36,255 nucleotides of DNA, from assembly GCF_004122735.1 (NCBI RefSeq), contig NZ_SDIF01000067.1, positions 1-36,255 of the forward strand, read 5' to 3'. This document shows positions 23,616 to 30,623 of this stretch, piece by piece. The first letter of the stretch is position 1; each line of letters starts with the position of its first letter. Under the pieces are notes generated by a model. The model saw nothing but the letters and a program-made list of their open reading frames with translations, was not told the DNA's origin and searched no databases. Origin of the DNA: Streptomyces sioyaensis. Lineage in GTDB: Bacteria > Actinomycetota > Actinomycetes > Streptomycetales > Streptomycetaceae. Position numbers and translations under genes: made by a program.

Positions 23616-23855
23616 ATGCTCGAGGAGGCCCTCGAGCACCTCGTCAAGGGCATCGTCGACAACCCCGATGACGTGCAGGTGGCTTCGCGCACCCTGCGCC
23701 GCGGGCGCGTGCTCGAGGTCCGGGTCCACCCCGACGACCTCGGCAAGGTGATCGGCCGCAACGGCCGTACCGCCCGCGCGCTGCGGACCGTCGTGGGCGC
23801 CATCGGCGGACGGGGCATCCGCGTCGACCTCGTCGACGTGGACCAGGTCCGCTGA
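23616..23855 (+). CDS. khpA: RNA-binding KH protein KhpA
   Basis: 79 residues, starting 2 bases after the rpsP stop, so probably translated by coupled ribosomes. It is a single KH domain with the RNA-binding GxxG loop as GRNG (47-50) in VIGRNGRTARALRTVV, and ends DLVDVDQVR. Homologues (KhpA, formerly YlqC) pair with KhpB/Jag in Gram-positive bacteria and bind many RNAs. Its position between rpsP and rimM is widely conserved in Firmicutes and Actinobacteria. Regulatory role here unknown. Confidence 0.95.
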   Translation: MLEEALEHLVKGIVDNPDDVQVASRTLRRGRVLEVRVHPDDLGKVIGRNGRTARALRTVVGAIGGRGIRVDLVDVDQVR

Positions 23856-23872
23856 CAAGTTGAACACCGGCT

Positions 23873-23945
23873 CGGGCCGGGGAGGGCTGCCGGCCCGCCC
23901 CGGCCCGTAGTCGTCTACGGACACGGAACAGTGCCGTAGGCACTG
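23873..23945 (+). promoter_or_regulatory. Triple-hairpin leader of rimM
   Basis: Three perfect hairpins in a row: CGGGCCGGGG/CCCCGGCCCG (23873-23882, 23898-23907), CCGTAG/CTACGG (23905-23910, 23915-23920) and CAGTGCC/GGCACTG (23929-23935, 23939-23945). The first and second share 3 bases and so exclude each other at full length. The third ends 4 bases before the GGGAGAG ribosome-binding site of rimM. Confidence 0.65.
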
Positions 23946-23962
23946 GCAAGGGAGAGAACAGC

Positions 23963-24508
23963 GTGCAGTTGGTAGTGGCACGGATCGGCCGCGCCCACGG
24001 CATCAAGGGCGAGGTCACGGTAGAGGTGCGGACCGACGAGCCCGAACTGCGGCTCGCCCCGGGCGCCGTCCTCGCCACCGAACCGTCCTCCGTCGGACCG
24101 CTGACCATCACGGCCGGCCGGGTGCACAGCGGCCGGCTGCTGCTGCGCTTCGAGGGCGTCGCGGACCGTACGGCCGCCGAGGCGCTGCGCAACACCCTGC
24201 TGATCGCGGAGGTCGACCCCGAGGAAGTCCCCGAGGACCCCGAGGAGTTCTACGACCACCAGCTGATCGACCTCGATGTCGTCACCCGCGACGGCACCGC
24301 CGTCGGCCGGATCGCTGAGGTCTCCCATCTGCCCTACCAGGACCTGCTGATCGTCCGGCGGCCCGACGGCAGCGAGGTCATGATCCCGTTCGTCGCCGAG
24401 ATCGTCCCGGAGATCGACCTCGACGAGCAGCGCGCGGTCGTCGACCCGCCGCCCGGCCTCCTCGACGACAGCCAGGCCGAGATCGCCTCCAGCCGCGAGG
24501 ACAGCTGA
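23963..24508 (+). CDS. rimM: 16S rRNA processing protein RimM
   Basis: 181 residues from GTG 23963, with GGGAGAG at 23950-23956. RimM helps mature the 30S head and binds S19. Seen: the N-terminal barrel with LVVARIGRAHGIKGEVTVEVRTDEP (2-27), a linker, and the PRC-barrel domain (FYDHQLIDLDVVTRDGTAVGRIAEV, about 97-121) ending in VMIPFVAEIVPEIDL. Length is normal. Its last base is the first base of the trmD start (TGATG), so trmD is translationally coupled. A 107-base leader with three hairpins separates it from khpA. Confidence 0.97.
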   Translation: MQLVVARIGRAHGIKGEVTVEVRTDEPELRLAPGAVLATEPSSVGPLTITAGRVHSGRLLLRFEGVADRTAAEALRNTLLIAEVDPEEVPEDPEEFYDHQLIDLDVVTRDGTAVGRIAEVSHLPYQDLLIVRRPDGSEVMIPFVAEIVPEIDLDEQRAVVDPPPGLLDDSQAEIASSREDS

Positions 24509-25317
24509 TGCGGCTCGACATCGTCACGATCTTCCCCGAGTACCTGGAGCCGCTGAACGTCTCCCTCGTGGGCAAGGCCCGCGCGCGCGGACAGCTCGAT
24601 GTGCGCATCCACGACCTGCGGGACTGTGCCCACGACAAGCACAACACCGTCGACGACACCCCCTACGGCGGCGGCCCGGGCATGGTCATGAAGCCCGAGC
24701 CGTGGGGCGAGGCGCTCGACGGGATCCTCGCGTCCGGTGAGGGCGAACCGGTGATCGTCGTCCCCACCCCGAGCGGCGTCCCCTTCACCCAGCAGCTCGC
24801 CGTCGAACTCTCCGCCAAGCCCTGGCTGGTGTTCACCCCGGCCCGCTACGAAGGCATCGACCGCCGGGTCATCGAGGAGTACGGCGACCGCGTCGACGTG
24901 CGCGAGGTCTCCATCGGCGACTACGTCCTGGCCGGCGGCGAGGCACCGGTCCTGGTCATGGTCGAGGCGGTGGCCCGGCTGCTGCCCGGCGTCCTCGGCA
25001 ACGCCGCCTCCCATCAGGACGACTCCTTCGCCCCCGGCGCGATGGCCGACCTCCTGGAGGGCCCCGTCTACACCAAGCCCCCCGAGTGGCGCGGCCGCGG
25101 CATCCCCGAGGTGCTGCTCAGCGGGCACCACGGCAAGATCGCCCGCTGGCGTCGGGACGAGGCGTTCCGCCGCACCGACCGCAACCGCCCCGATCTGATC
25201 GAGCGCGCCGACCCCGCCGCGTTCGACAAACACGACCGCGCGATACTCGCCGCTCTCGGCTGGTCGGCGGGTGCCGACGGCCGATTTGGGCGGACGACCG
25301 AGGCCGTGGAAGAATAG
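24508..25317 (+). CDS. trmD: tRNA (guanine37-N1)-methyltransferase
   Basis: 269 residues, starting in the TGATG junction with rimM. TrmD methylates G37 of tRNAs with G36 using SAM, preventing +1 frameshifts. It has the SPOUT trefoil-knot fold. Seen: MRLDIVTIFPEYLEPLNVSL, YGGGPGMVMKPEP (about 52-64), the conserved ARYEGIDRRVIEEY, the knot residues SIGDYVLAGGEAPVLVM (about 136-152) and LEGPVYTKPPEWRG near residue 195. All the usual signature blocks are intact. It is followed by a 133-base gap with the rplS leader. Confidence 0.98.
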   Translation: MRLDIVTIFPEYLEPLNVSLVGKARARGQLDVRIHDLRDCAHDKHNTVDDTPYGGGPGMVMKPEPWGEALDGILASGEGEPVIVVPTPSGVPFTQQLAVELSAKPWLVFTPARYEGIDRRVIEEYGDRVDVREVSIGDYVLAGGEAPVLVMVEAVARLLPGVLGNAASHQDDSFAPGAMADLLEGPVYTKPPEWRGRGIPEVLLSGHHGKIARWRRDEAFRRTDRNRPDLIERADPAAFDKHDRAILAALGWSAGADGRFGRTTEAVEE

Positions 25318-25410
25318 GCCGCTGCCGTGTGCGTCCGGCGCGCGCCCCTGCCACAGGGGGAACGACGCCCGCCCGACGGAACGGCATCCGACACATCATT
25401 TCCGATATCC

Positions 25411-25452
25411 CGTTGATGACCTGTGGCATCAACGAAGAAAGCAGTAGGTCAT
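25411..25452 (+). promoter_or_regulatory. Switch-like leader of rplS (candidate)
   Basis: Hairpin A: CGTTGATG (25411-25418) with CATCAACG (25427-25434). Pairing B: ATGACCT (25416-25422) with AGGTCAT (25446-25452), which covers the bases just before the start codon and its first two bases. A and B share 25416-25418, so they exclude each other. Such geometry fits control of L19 synthesis by start-codon masking. Confidence 0.5.
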
Positions 25453-25798
25453 GCACCTTCTCGACTCCGTCGACGCCTCGTCGCTGCGCAGCGACGTCCC
25501 GGCCTTCCGCCCGGGCGACACCGTCAACGTCCACGTCCGCGTCATCGAGGGCAACCGCTCCCGTGTGCAGCAGTTCAAGGGCGTTGTCATCCGCCGTCAG
25601 GGCGCCGGCGTGCGCGAGACCTTCACGGTCCGCAAGGTCAGCTTCTCCGTCGGCGTCGAGCGCACCTTCCCGGTGCACACCCCGATCGTCGAGAAGATCG
25701 AGGTCGTGACCCGCGGTGACGTCCGTCGCGCCAAGCTGTACTTCCTGCGCGAGCTCCGCGGCAAGGCCGCGAAGATCAAGGAGAAGCGCGACAACTGA
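25451..25798 (+). CDS. rplS: 50S ribosomal protein L19
   Basis: 115 residues from ATG 25451 (MHLLDSVDASSLRSDVPAFRPGDTV as family start). L19 sits at the 30S-50S interface. Seen: VIEGNRSRVQQFKGVVIRR, the classical L19 signature, then FTVRKVSFSVGVERTFPVHTP and the C-terminal KLYFLRELRGKAAKIKEKRDN. The Shine-Dalgarno is poor and lies in a region that can pair with an upstream segment, suggesting translational control. Last gene of the rpsP cluster; a GC palindrome with a T6 tract follows. Confidence 0.98.
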   Translation: MHLLDSVDASSLRSDVPAFRPGDTVNVHVRVIEGNRSRVQQFKGVVIRRQGAGVRETFTVRKVSFSVGVERTFPVHTPIVEKIEVVTRGDVRRAKLYFLRELRGKAAKIKEKRDN

Positions 25799-25805
25799 GC
25801 CGGGC

Positions 25806-25826
25806 CGCCCCGGGGCGCGATTTTTT
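25806..25826 (+). terminator. Probable terminator of the rpsP-rplS operon
   Basis: The GC palindrome CGCCCCGGGGCG (25806-25817) is followed after 3 bases by T6 (25821-25826). An alternative stem CCGGG/CCCGG (25800-25804, 25809-25813) is possible. The stem is short, but T6 is rare in this window. Confidence 0.5.
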
Positions 25827-25894
25827 GTGCCGCGGCAACGCAAACCGACGCTCACGTACGGCGTCCGGATCCGGCCGGATAGGCTCAGGGCCCG

Positions 25895-26659
25895 ATGGAC
25901 ACCGACGCACAGCTCACGGAGCGCGACCCCTCTCCCACCCCCGATCAGGGGCCGGAGCAGGGGTCGCGCTCCGCGCGTTTTCCCGGCTGGGCGGCCGGTC
26001 TGCGACACCGACCGGTCACCCTGCTCGCGCTCTGTCTGGCCTTTGTGCTGCTGCTCAGTGCGTTCATCGCCCAGCCCTTCCTGATTCCGTCCTCCTCCAT
26101 GGAGAACACCCTGCAGATCGGGGACCGGGTGCTGGTCAACAAGCTGGCGTACCGCTTCGGCGGCGCGCCCGCGCGCGGCGACGTGGTGGTGTTCGACGGC
26201 ACGGGATCGTTCGTTCACAGGGAGCAGGGGGAGAATCCCGTCACGGGACTGCTGCGCGGCGCCGGTGCGGCGCTGGGACTGGCCCGGCCCGACGAGACCG
26301 ACTACGTCAAGCGCGTGATCGGCATCGGCGGTGACCACGTGACCTGCTGCGACAAACGGGGGCGGATCGAAGTGAACGGTGAGCCCGTGAACGAGGCGTA
26401 TCTCCACCCCGGGGACGCGCCGTCCTCGGTGGATTTCGACATCGTGGTGCCGGAGGGCCGGCTGTGGGTCATGGGCGACCACCGCGCCAGATCCAGTGAC
26501 TCCCGTGACCACCTCGGCCAGCCCGGCGGCGGAACGGTCCCGGTCGACGAGGTCATCGGCCGCGCGGACCTGATCACCTGGCCGGTGAGCCGCTGGCGGA
26601 CCCTTGGCGCCCCCCGCGCCTTCGACCGGATACCCGCCGCGGCAGGCCCACGTGGGTAG
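25895..26659 (+). CDS. Type I signal peptidase (first of four)
   Basis: 254 residues from ATG 25895; no clear Shine-Dalgarno, and a -10-like TAGGCT lies at 25880-25885. An S26 signal peptidase that cuts signal peptides outside the membrane using a Ser-Lys pair. Seen: acidic N-terminus, one membrane helix (VTLLALCLAFVLLLSAFIAQPF, about 41-62), nucleophile Ser68 in IPSSSMENTL, general base Lys139 in DYVKRVIGIGGD, and MGDHRARSSDSRDHLG. It ends GPRG without a C-terminal helix, unlike the following copies. It corresponds by position to sipW of Streptomyces. The next gene starts 8 bases before its stop. Confidence 0.93.
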   Translation: MDTDAQLTERDPSPTPDQGPEQGSRSARFPGWAAGLRHRPVTLLALCLAFVLLLSAFIAQPFLIPSSSMENTLQIGDRVLVNKLAYRFGGAPARGDVVVFDGTGSFVHREQGENPVTGLLRGAGAALGLARPDETDYVKRVIGIGGDHVTCCDKRGRIEVNGEPVNEAYLHPGDAPSSVDFDIVVPEGRLWVMGDHRARSSDSRDHLGQPGGGTVPVDEVIGRADLITWPVSRWRTLGAPRAFDRIPAAAGPRG

Positions 26660-27791
26660 CCGCGGACGCCCCCGCCACGGGAGCAAGGACGCCGCCCGGC
26701 GGGGCCGTGCGGCCGTGCAGCCGCAGCCGGACGCCGGCAGCGCGTACGGCGACCCCGGTGGCCACGGCGATCCTCAGGAACCCGGCACGAGCCCCGGACC
26801 GCGGCGCGGACGATCCGCGACCCAAGGGCGGCGGGCGGGCCGGCCCGCGACCGGCGGGCGGGCCGAGCGCCGGCGCCAGGCCCGGCGCATCAAGCGCCGC
26901 AGACAACGCTCCTACCTCAAGGAAATCCCCATCCTCATCGGCGTGGCACTGGCCATCGCCCTCGTCCTGAAGACCTTCCTCGTCCAGGCCTTCGTCATCC
27001 CGTCCGGCTCCATGGAGCAGACGATCAAGATCGGCGACCGGGTGCTGGTCGACAAGCTCACGCCCTGGTTCGGGTCGAAGCCCGAGCGCGGCGACGTCGT
27101 CGTCTTCAAGGACCCCGGAGGCTGGCTCAAGGGCGAGCAGACCAAGCCCACCGACGACGGGGGAGCCTTCAAGCCGGTCAAGGACGGCCTGACCTTCATC
27201 GGCCTGCTGCCGTCGGCAGACGAACAGGACCTGATCAAGCGGGTGGTGGCGGTCGGCGGTGACACCGTCAAATGCTGCGACAAGCAGGGCAAGGTCACCG
27301 TCAACGGCACCCCGCTGACCGAACCGTACGTCCATCCGGGGAACCCGCCCTCCACGCTGAAGTTCTCGGTGACCGTCCCCACCGGCCGGATCTTCGTCAT
27401 GGGCGACCACCGCTCCAACTCCGCGGATTCGCGCTTCCACCTGGACGAGCCGTACCGTGGCACGGTCCCTGAGGACAATGTGGTGGGCCGGGCCGTGGTG
27501 ATCGGCTGGCCGTTCTCGCACTGGCGGCGCCTCGAAGAGCCGGACACCTTTACGACCGTGCACGACGCGCCGGGCGCCAAGGCGTCCGCAGCGGGTGTGC
27601 CGCATAGGGTGTCACCTGAGAGTTTGACCGTACTCCCGACCCCTGCGGAACTCCCGCTCGTTATGGGAGTGGTGGGCCTGCGCCGGTTGACGCGCGGGCG
27701 AGTGCGTGGAGTGAGGAGCAGATGTGGGGGACTTGGCGGTCGGCGCGCGGTCCGGAACCGAAGAGCCCGAGGAGCCGGCAGGGCGCGGTGA
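26652..27791 (+). CDS. Type I signal peptidase (second of four)
   Basis: 379 residues from GTG 26652, overlapping the previous stop by 8 bases; this is the start that follows most directly. A long Arg-rich cytoplasmic N-terminus (about 1-85) precedes the membrane helix (EIPILIGVALAIALVLKTFL). Catalytic Ser120 is in IPSGSMEQTI and Lys196 in DLIKRVVAVGGD; MGDHRSNSADSRFHL follows. A second hydrophobic segment (LPLVMGVVGL) is near the C-terminus. The last 68 bases overlap the next gene in another frame, giving a very basic tail. Position corresponds to sipX. The overlap makes the last 20 or so residues less certain than the rest. Confidence 0.9.
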   Translation: MGSRGRPRHGSKDAARRGRAAVQPQPDAGSAYGDPGGHGDPQEPGTSPGPRRGRSATQGRRAGRPATGGRAERRRQARRIKRRRQRSYLKEIPILIGVALAIALVLKTFLVQAFVIPSGSMEQTIKIGDRVLVDKLTPWFGSKPERGDVVVFKDPGGWLKGEQTKPTDDGGAFKPVKDGLTFIGLLPSADEQDLIKRVVAVGGDTVKCCDKQGKVTVNGTPLTEPYVHPGNPPSTLKFSVTVPTGRIFVMGDHRSNSADSRFHLDEPYRGTVPEDNVVGRAVVIGWPFSHWRRLEEPDTFTTVHDAPGAKASAAGVPHRVSPESLTVLPTPAELPLVMGVVGLRRLTRGRVRGVRSRCGGLGGRRAVRNRRARGAGRAR

Positions 27792-28701
27792 GACCCCGCA
27801 GCCGGCCGCGAGTTCCGTGCATCGAACACAGTCACCATCAGGAGCGCGGGCCCAGTCGCCGCGTTCAGCCGGGGCGGACGCGTCGGACACGTGGGACACG
27901 TCGGCGAGTGGCGAGGTGAGCGGCAGCATGAAGAAGGCCAAGAAGCCGCGTGCCTTCTGGAAAGAGCTGCCGATTCTCATCGGTATCGCCCTTCTCCTCG
28001 CCCTGCTGATCAAGACCTTCCTGGTGCAGGCGTTCTCGATCCCGTCCGACTCGATGCAGGACACCCTGCAGCGCGGGGACCGGGTCCTGGTCGACAAGCT
28101 GACGCCGTGGTTCGGCTCCAAGCCGGAGCGCGGCGAGGTCGTCGTCTTCCACGACCCGGGCGGCTGGCTGAACGAGACGCCGACCCCCGAGCCCAACCCC
28201 GTCCAGAAGGTCCTCAGCTTCATCGGTCTGATGCCCTCGGCCGAGGAGAAGGACCTGATCAAGCGGGTCATCGCGGTCGGCGGCGACACCGTCGAATGCC
28301 ACGGCACCGGCCCGGTCAAGGTCAACGGCAAGGCCCTCAAGGAAGACTCCTACATCTTCCCCGGCGCCACCCCGTGCGGTGACCGTGCGTTCGGCCCGAT
28401 CCGTGTCCCCAAGGGCCGGATCTGGGTGATGGGAGACCACCGCGACGACTCCCTCGACTCCCGCTACCACCAGACCCTCAAGGGCAACGGCACGGTCTCG
28501 GAGGACGAGGTCGTCGGCCGGGCGTTCACCATCGCCTGGCCCGTCAACCGCTGGGCAACCCTGCCCGTACCGGACACCTTCGACCAGCCCGGGATCAACA
28601 AGGCAATGGGGGCCGCACCGGCCGCCCTGGGCCTGGTCGGCGCGGTTCCGATCGTGATCTGGCGTCGGCGGAGGCTGACCGGAACGCGTAACCCCAGGTA
28701 A
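27724..28701 (+). CDS. Type I signal peptidase (third of four)
   Basis: 325 residues from GTG 27724, supported by GAGGAG at 27713-27718. A start at the internal Met near residue 70 (MKKAKKPRAFWKELP) is possible but has a weaker ribosome site. Seen: a disordered N-terminus (1-68), one membrane helix (LPILIGIALLLALLIKTFLVQAF), Ser110 in IPSDSMQDT, Lys180 in DLIKRVIAVGGD, MGDHRDDSLDSRYH, and a C-terminal helix (about 295-313) with a basic end, giving two membrane anchors. It shares LTPWFGSKPERG with the second copy, a sign of recent duplication. Position corresponds to sipY. Overlaps the second copy by 68 bases in a different frame. Confidence 0.92.
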   Translation: MGDLAVGARSGTEEPEEPAGRGETPQPAASSVHRTQSPSGARAQSPRSAGADASDTWDTSASGEVSGSMKKAKKPRAFWKELPILIGIALLLALLIKTFLVQAFSIPSDSMQDTLQRGDRVLVDKLTPWFGSKPERGEVVVFHDPGGWLNETPTPEPNPVQKVLSFIGLMPSAEEKDLIKRVIAVGGDTVECHGTGPVKVNGKALKEDSYIFPGATPCGDRAFGPIRVPKGRIWVMGDHRDDSLDSRYHQTLKGNGTVSEDEVVGRAFTIAWPVNRWATLPVPDTFDQPGINKAMGAAPAALGLVGAVPIVIWRRRRLTGTRNPR

Positions 28702-28755
28702 GGTGCCGTCCCGGATCTTCGACGCGGGCCGGGTCCGCGGGGTGGGAGCGCTGGG

Positions 28756-29484
28756 ATGAGCAGCACGACGGAACACAGGACCGACGGCCGCGGCCGGACC
28801 ATGGGCAGTGTGCTGTCCGGTCTGGCCGTGGCCGTCGGCTGTGCGGCGTTCCTGGGCGGCTTCGTATGGGCGGCGCTGACGTACCGCCCCTATACGGTGC
28901 CGACCGATTCGATGTCGCCGACCATCACCGTCGGGTCGCGGGTCCTGGCCGAGAAGGTGGCGGGCTCCGAGATACGCCGCGGTGACGTCGTCATCTTCAA
29001 GGACTCCGTGTGGGGCGACCTGCCGATGGTCAAGCGCGTCGTCGGCGTCGGCGGCGACAAGGTCGCCTGCTGCACCAAGCAGGGCCGGCTGACCGTCGAC
29101 GGAACCCCCATCGAGGAGCCGTATCTGCAGGGCAGCGGCCCCGCCTCGCCCGTCGGCTTCAAGGCCAAGGTGCCCGCCGGTCAGCTCTTCCTGCTCGGCG
29201 ATCACCGGAGCGACTCCATGGACTCGCGCGTCCACCTCACCGACAGCGATCACGGCTCCGTCCCGCGCAGCGCCGTCCGGGCCCGGGTCGACGCCCGCGC
29301 CTGGCCGCTCGGCAGCATCGGGATGATGCAGCGCCCGGCCGCCTTCTCCGCGCTCCCCGGCGGCACCTCGCAGCCCGGCCCGGTACAGCCCATCACCATC
29401 ACCGTGCTCGCCGGCGCGGTCCTCATCCTCGGCGGCGCCGCCTACGGGCCCATCGCCCGGCGCAGGGCGCGTACGCGTGCCTGA
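28756..29484 (+). CDS. Type I signal peptidase (fourth of four)
   Basis: 242 residues from ATG 28756, with GGGAG just upstream. Shorter N-terminus than the second and third copies. Seen: membrane helix (VLSGLAVAVGCAAFLGGFVWAAL, about 19-41), Ser52 in VPTDSMSPTI, Lys93 in MVKRVVGVGGDKV, LGDHRSDSMDSRVHL, and a C-terminal helix (ITITVLAGAVLILGGAAYG) followed by basic residues. Nucleophile and base are both intact. Position corresponds to sipZ. The Nudix gene begins 8 bases before its stop. Confidence 0.94.
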   Translation: MSSTTEHRTDGRGRTMGSVLSGLAVAVGCAAFLGGFVWAALTYRPYTVPTDSMSPTITVGSRVLAEKVAGSEIRRGDVVIFKDSVWGDLPMVKRVVGVGGDKVACCTKQGRLTVDGTPIEEPYLQGSGPASPVGFKAKVPAGQLFLLGDHRSDSMDSRVHLTDSDHGSVPRSAVRARVDARAWPLGSIGMMQRPAAFSALPGGTSQPGPVQPITITVLAGAVLILGGAAYGPIARRRARTRA

Positions 29485-30121
29485 GAGGCGGGACGGCGGG
29501 GAGCCGGCCGGTGGCCGTGAGGCGGCGGCCGGCGACCGGTCCGGCGCGGGCCCTGGCGACGCCGAGCCGCCGGCCGACGGCCCGGCAGCGGCGTCCGGCC
29601 GGGCCGGGGCGGGAGCCGCCCCCGGGGAGCCGGCGGAGGGCACGGTGCGCCAGGTCTCCCGCATCGTGCTGCTCGACCCCGACGACCGGATCCTGCTGCT
29701 CCACGGCTTCGAACCGGCCCGTCCGACCGAGACCTGGTGGTTCACCCCGGGCGGCGGCCTGGAGGGCACGGAGAGCCACGAGGAGGCGGCCCGCCGTGAG
29801 CTCGCCGAGGAGACCGGCATCACCGACGCCGTCCTCGGCCCCGTCCTGTGGAAGCGCCGCTGCGCATTCCCGTTCGACGGGCGGCGCTGGGAGCAGGATG
29901 AGTGGTACTACCTGGGCCGGACGGACCGTACGGTCACCGACCTCGGTGGGCAGACCGAGCTGGAGCGACGCAGCGTCTCGGGGCTGAGGTGGTGGACGTC
30001 GGAGGAACTGTCCGCCTCGCATGAGACGGTGTACCCGACCAGACTCGCCGAGCTGCTGCGCATGCTGCTCGTCGAAGGGCCCCCGAATGCGCCGGTGCTC
30101 CTGGAGACCGAGAGGGTCTGA
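29477..30121 (+). CDS. Nudix hydrolase
   Basis: 214 residues from GTG 29477, overlapping the fourth signal peptidase by 8 bases; a later start within the disordered N-terminus cannot be excluded. Residues 1-55 are a Gly/Ala/Pro/Glu-rich linker. The Nudix box starting at Gly93 (GGLEGTESHEEAARRELAEE..., about 93-115) satisfies G-x5-E-x7-REUxEExGU in full, so the Mg-dependent pyrophosphohydrolase site is intact. The rest of the fold is seen as RIVLLDPDDRILLLHGF and EWYYLGRTDRTV. The substrate is not evident. To my knowledge the gene is regularly adjacent to the signal peptidase cluster in Streptomyces. Confidence 0.93.
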   Translation: MPERRDGGEPAGGREAAAGDRSGAGPGDAEPPADGPAAASGRAGAGAAPGEPAEGTVRQVSRIVLLDPDDRILLLHGFEPARPTETWWFTPGGGLEGTESHEEAARRELAEETGITDAVLGPVLWKRRCAFPFDGRRWEQDEWYYLGRTDRTVTDLGGQTELERRSVSGLRWWTSEELSASHETVYPTRLAELLRMLLVEGPPNAPVLLETERV

Positions 30122-30159
30122 CGCACAATAGGGGGACGCACGGCTGAAGGGGATCTGCC

Positions 30160-30468
30160 ATGAGCGCCGAGGACCTCGAGAAGTACGAGACCGAGATGGA
30201 GCTGAAGCTCTACCGGGAGTACCGCGACGTCGTCGGGCTGTTCAAATATGTGATCGAGACCGAGCGACGTTTCTACCTCACCAACGACTACGAGATGCAG
30301 GTGCACTCGGTCCAGGGAGAGGTCTTTTTCGAGGTGTCGATGGCCGACGCCTGGGTCTGGGACATGTACCGCCCGGCTCGCTTCGTCAAGCAGGTGCGGG
30401 TACTCACGTTCAAGGACGTGAACATCGAGGAGCTCAACAAGAGCGATCTGGATCTTCCGGGGAGCTGA
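30160..30468 (+). CDS. DUF2469 conserved protein
   Basis: 102 residues with GAAGGGGA upstream of the ATG. This is the DUF2469 family, very highly conserved in Actinobacteria and without known function. Seen: MSAEDLEKYETEMELKLYRE, then YVIETERRFYLTNDYEMQVH, and SMADAWVWDMYRPARFVKQVRVLTFKDVNIEEL. It is acidic, soluble, rich in Tyr and Glu, with no metal-site motif evident. It follows the Nudix gene by 38 bases. The intergenic region after it holds two DnaA boxes and precedes yraN. Confidence 0.93.
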   Translation: MSAEDLEKYETEMELKLYREYRDVVGLFKYVIETERRFYLTNDYEMQVHSVQGEVFFEVSMADAWVWDMYRPARFVKQVRVLTFKDVNIEELNKSDLDLPGS

Positions 30469-30541
30469 GTCCGGCCGAAAGCGGCGGAGAGGTGGGACCC
30501 GGCCGCCGTCGGGTCAGCCCTCACTCGGACGGGTGAGCAGG

Positions 30542-30568
30542 TTGTCCACAGGCGGCTCGTTGTCCACC
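30542..30568 (+). promoter_or_regulatory. Tandem DnaA boxes
   Basis: TTGTCCACA (30542-30550) is the preferred Streptomyces DnaA box. TTGTCCACC (30560-30568) is a one-mismatch copy in the same orientation, starting 18 bases later. They lie 56 bases before the yraN start. The origin (dnaA-dnaN) is not here, so this is probably regulatory or titrating. Confidence 0.65.
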
Positions 30569-30623
30569 AAGATCCAATAGCTCCGCGCGGGGGCGTCACA
30601 GTCGGTGCCGGAGGTGGTACCGC

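Noticed and set aside
25423..25719. A GTG-started frame overlapping the rplS start, considered as a leader peptide
   Set aside because: It has no nearby stop and runs through rplS in another frame with Arg-rich shadow composition.
30542..30568. A replication origin
   Set aside because: Only two boxes, no dnaA or dnaN nearby, and no AT-rich unwinding region.
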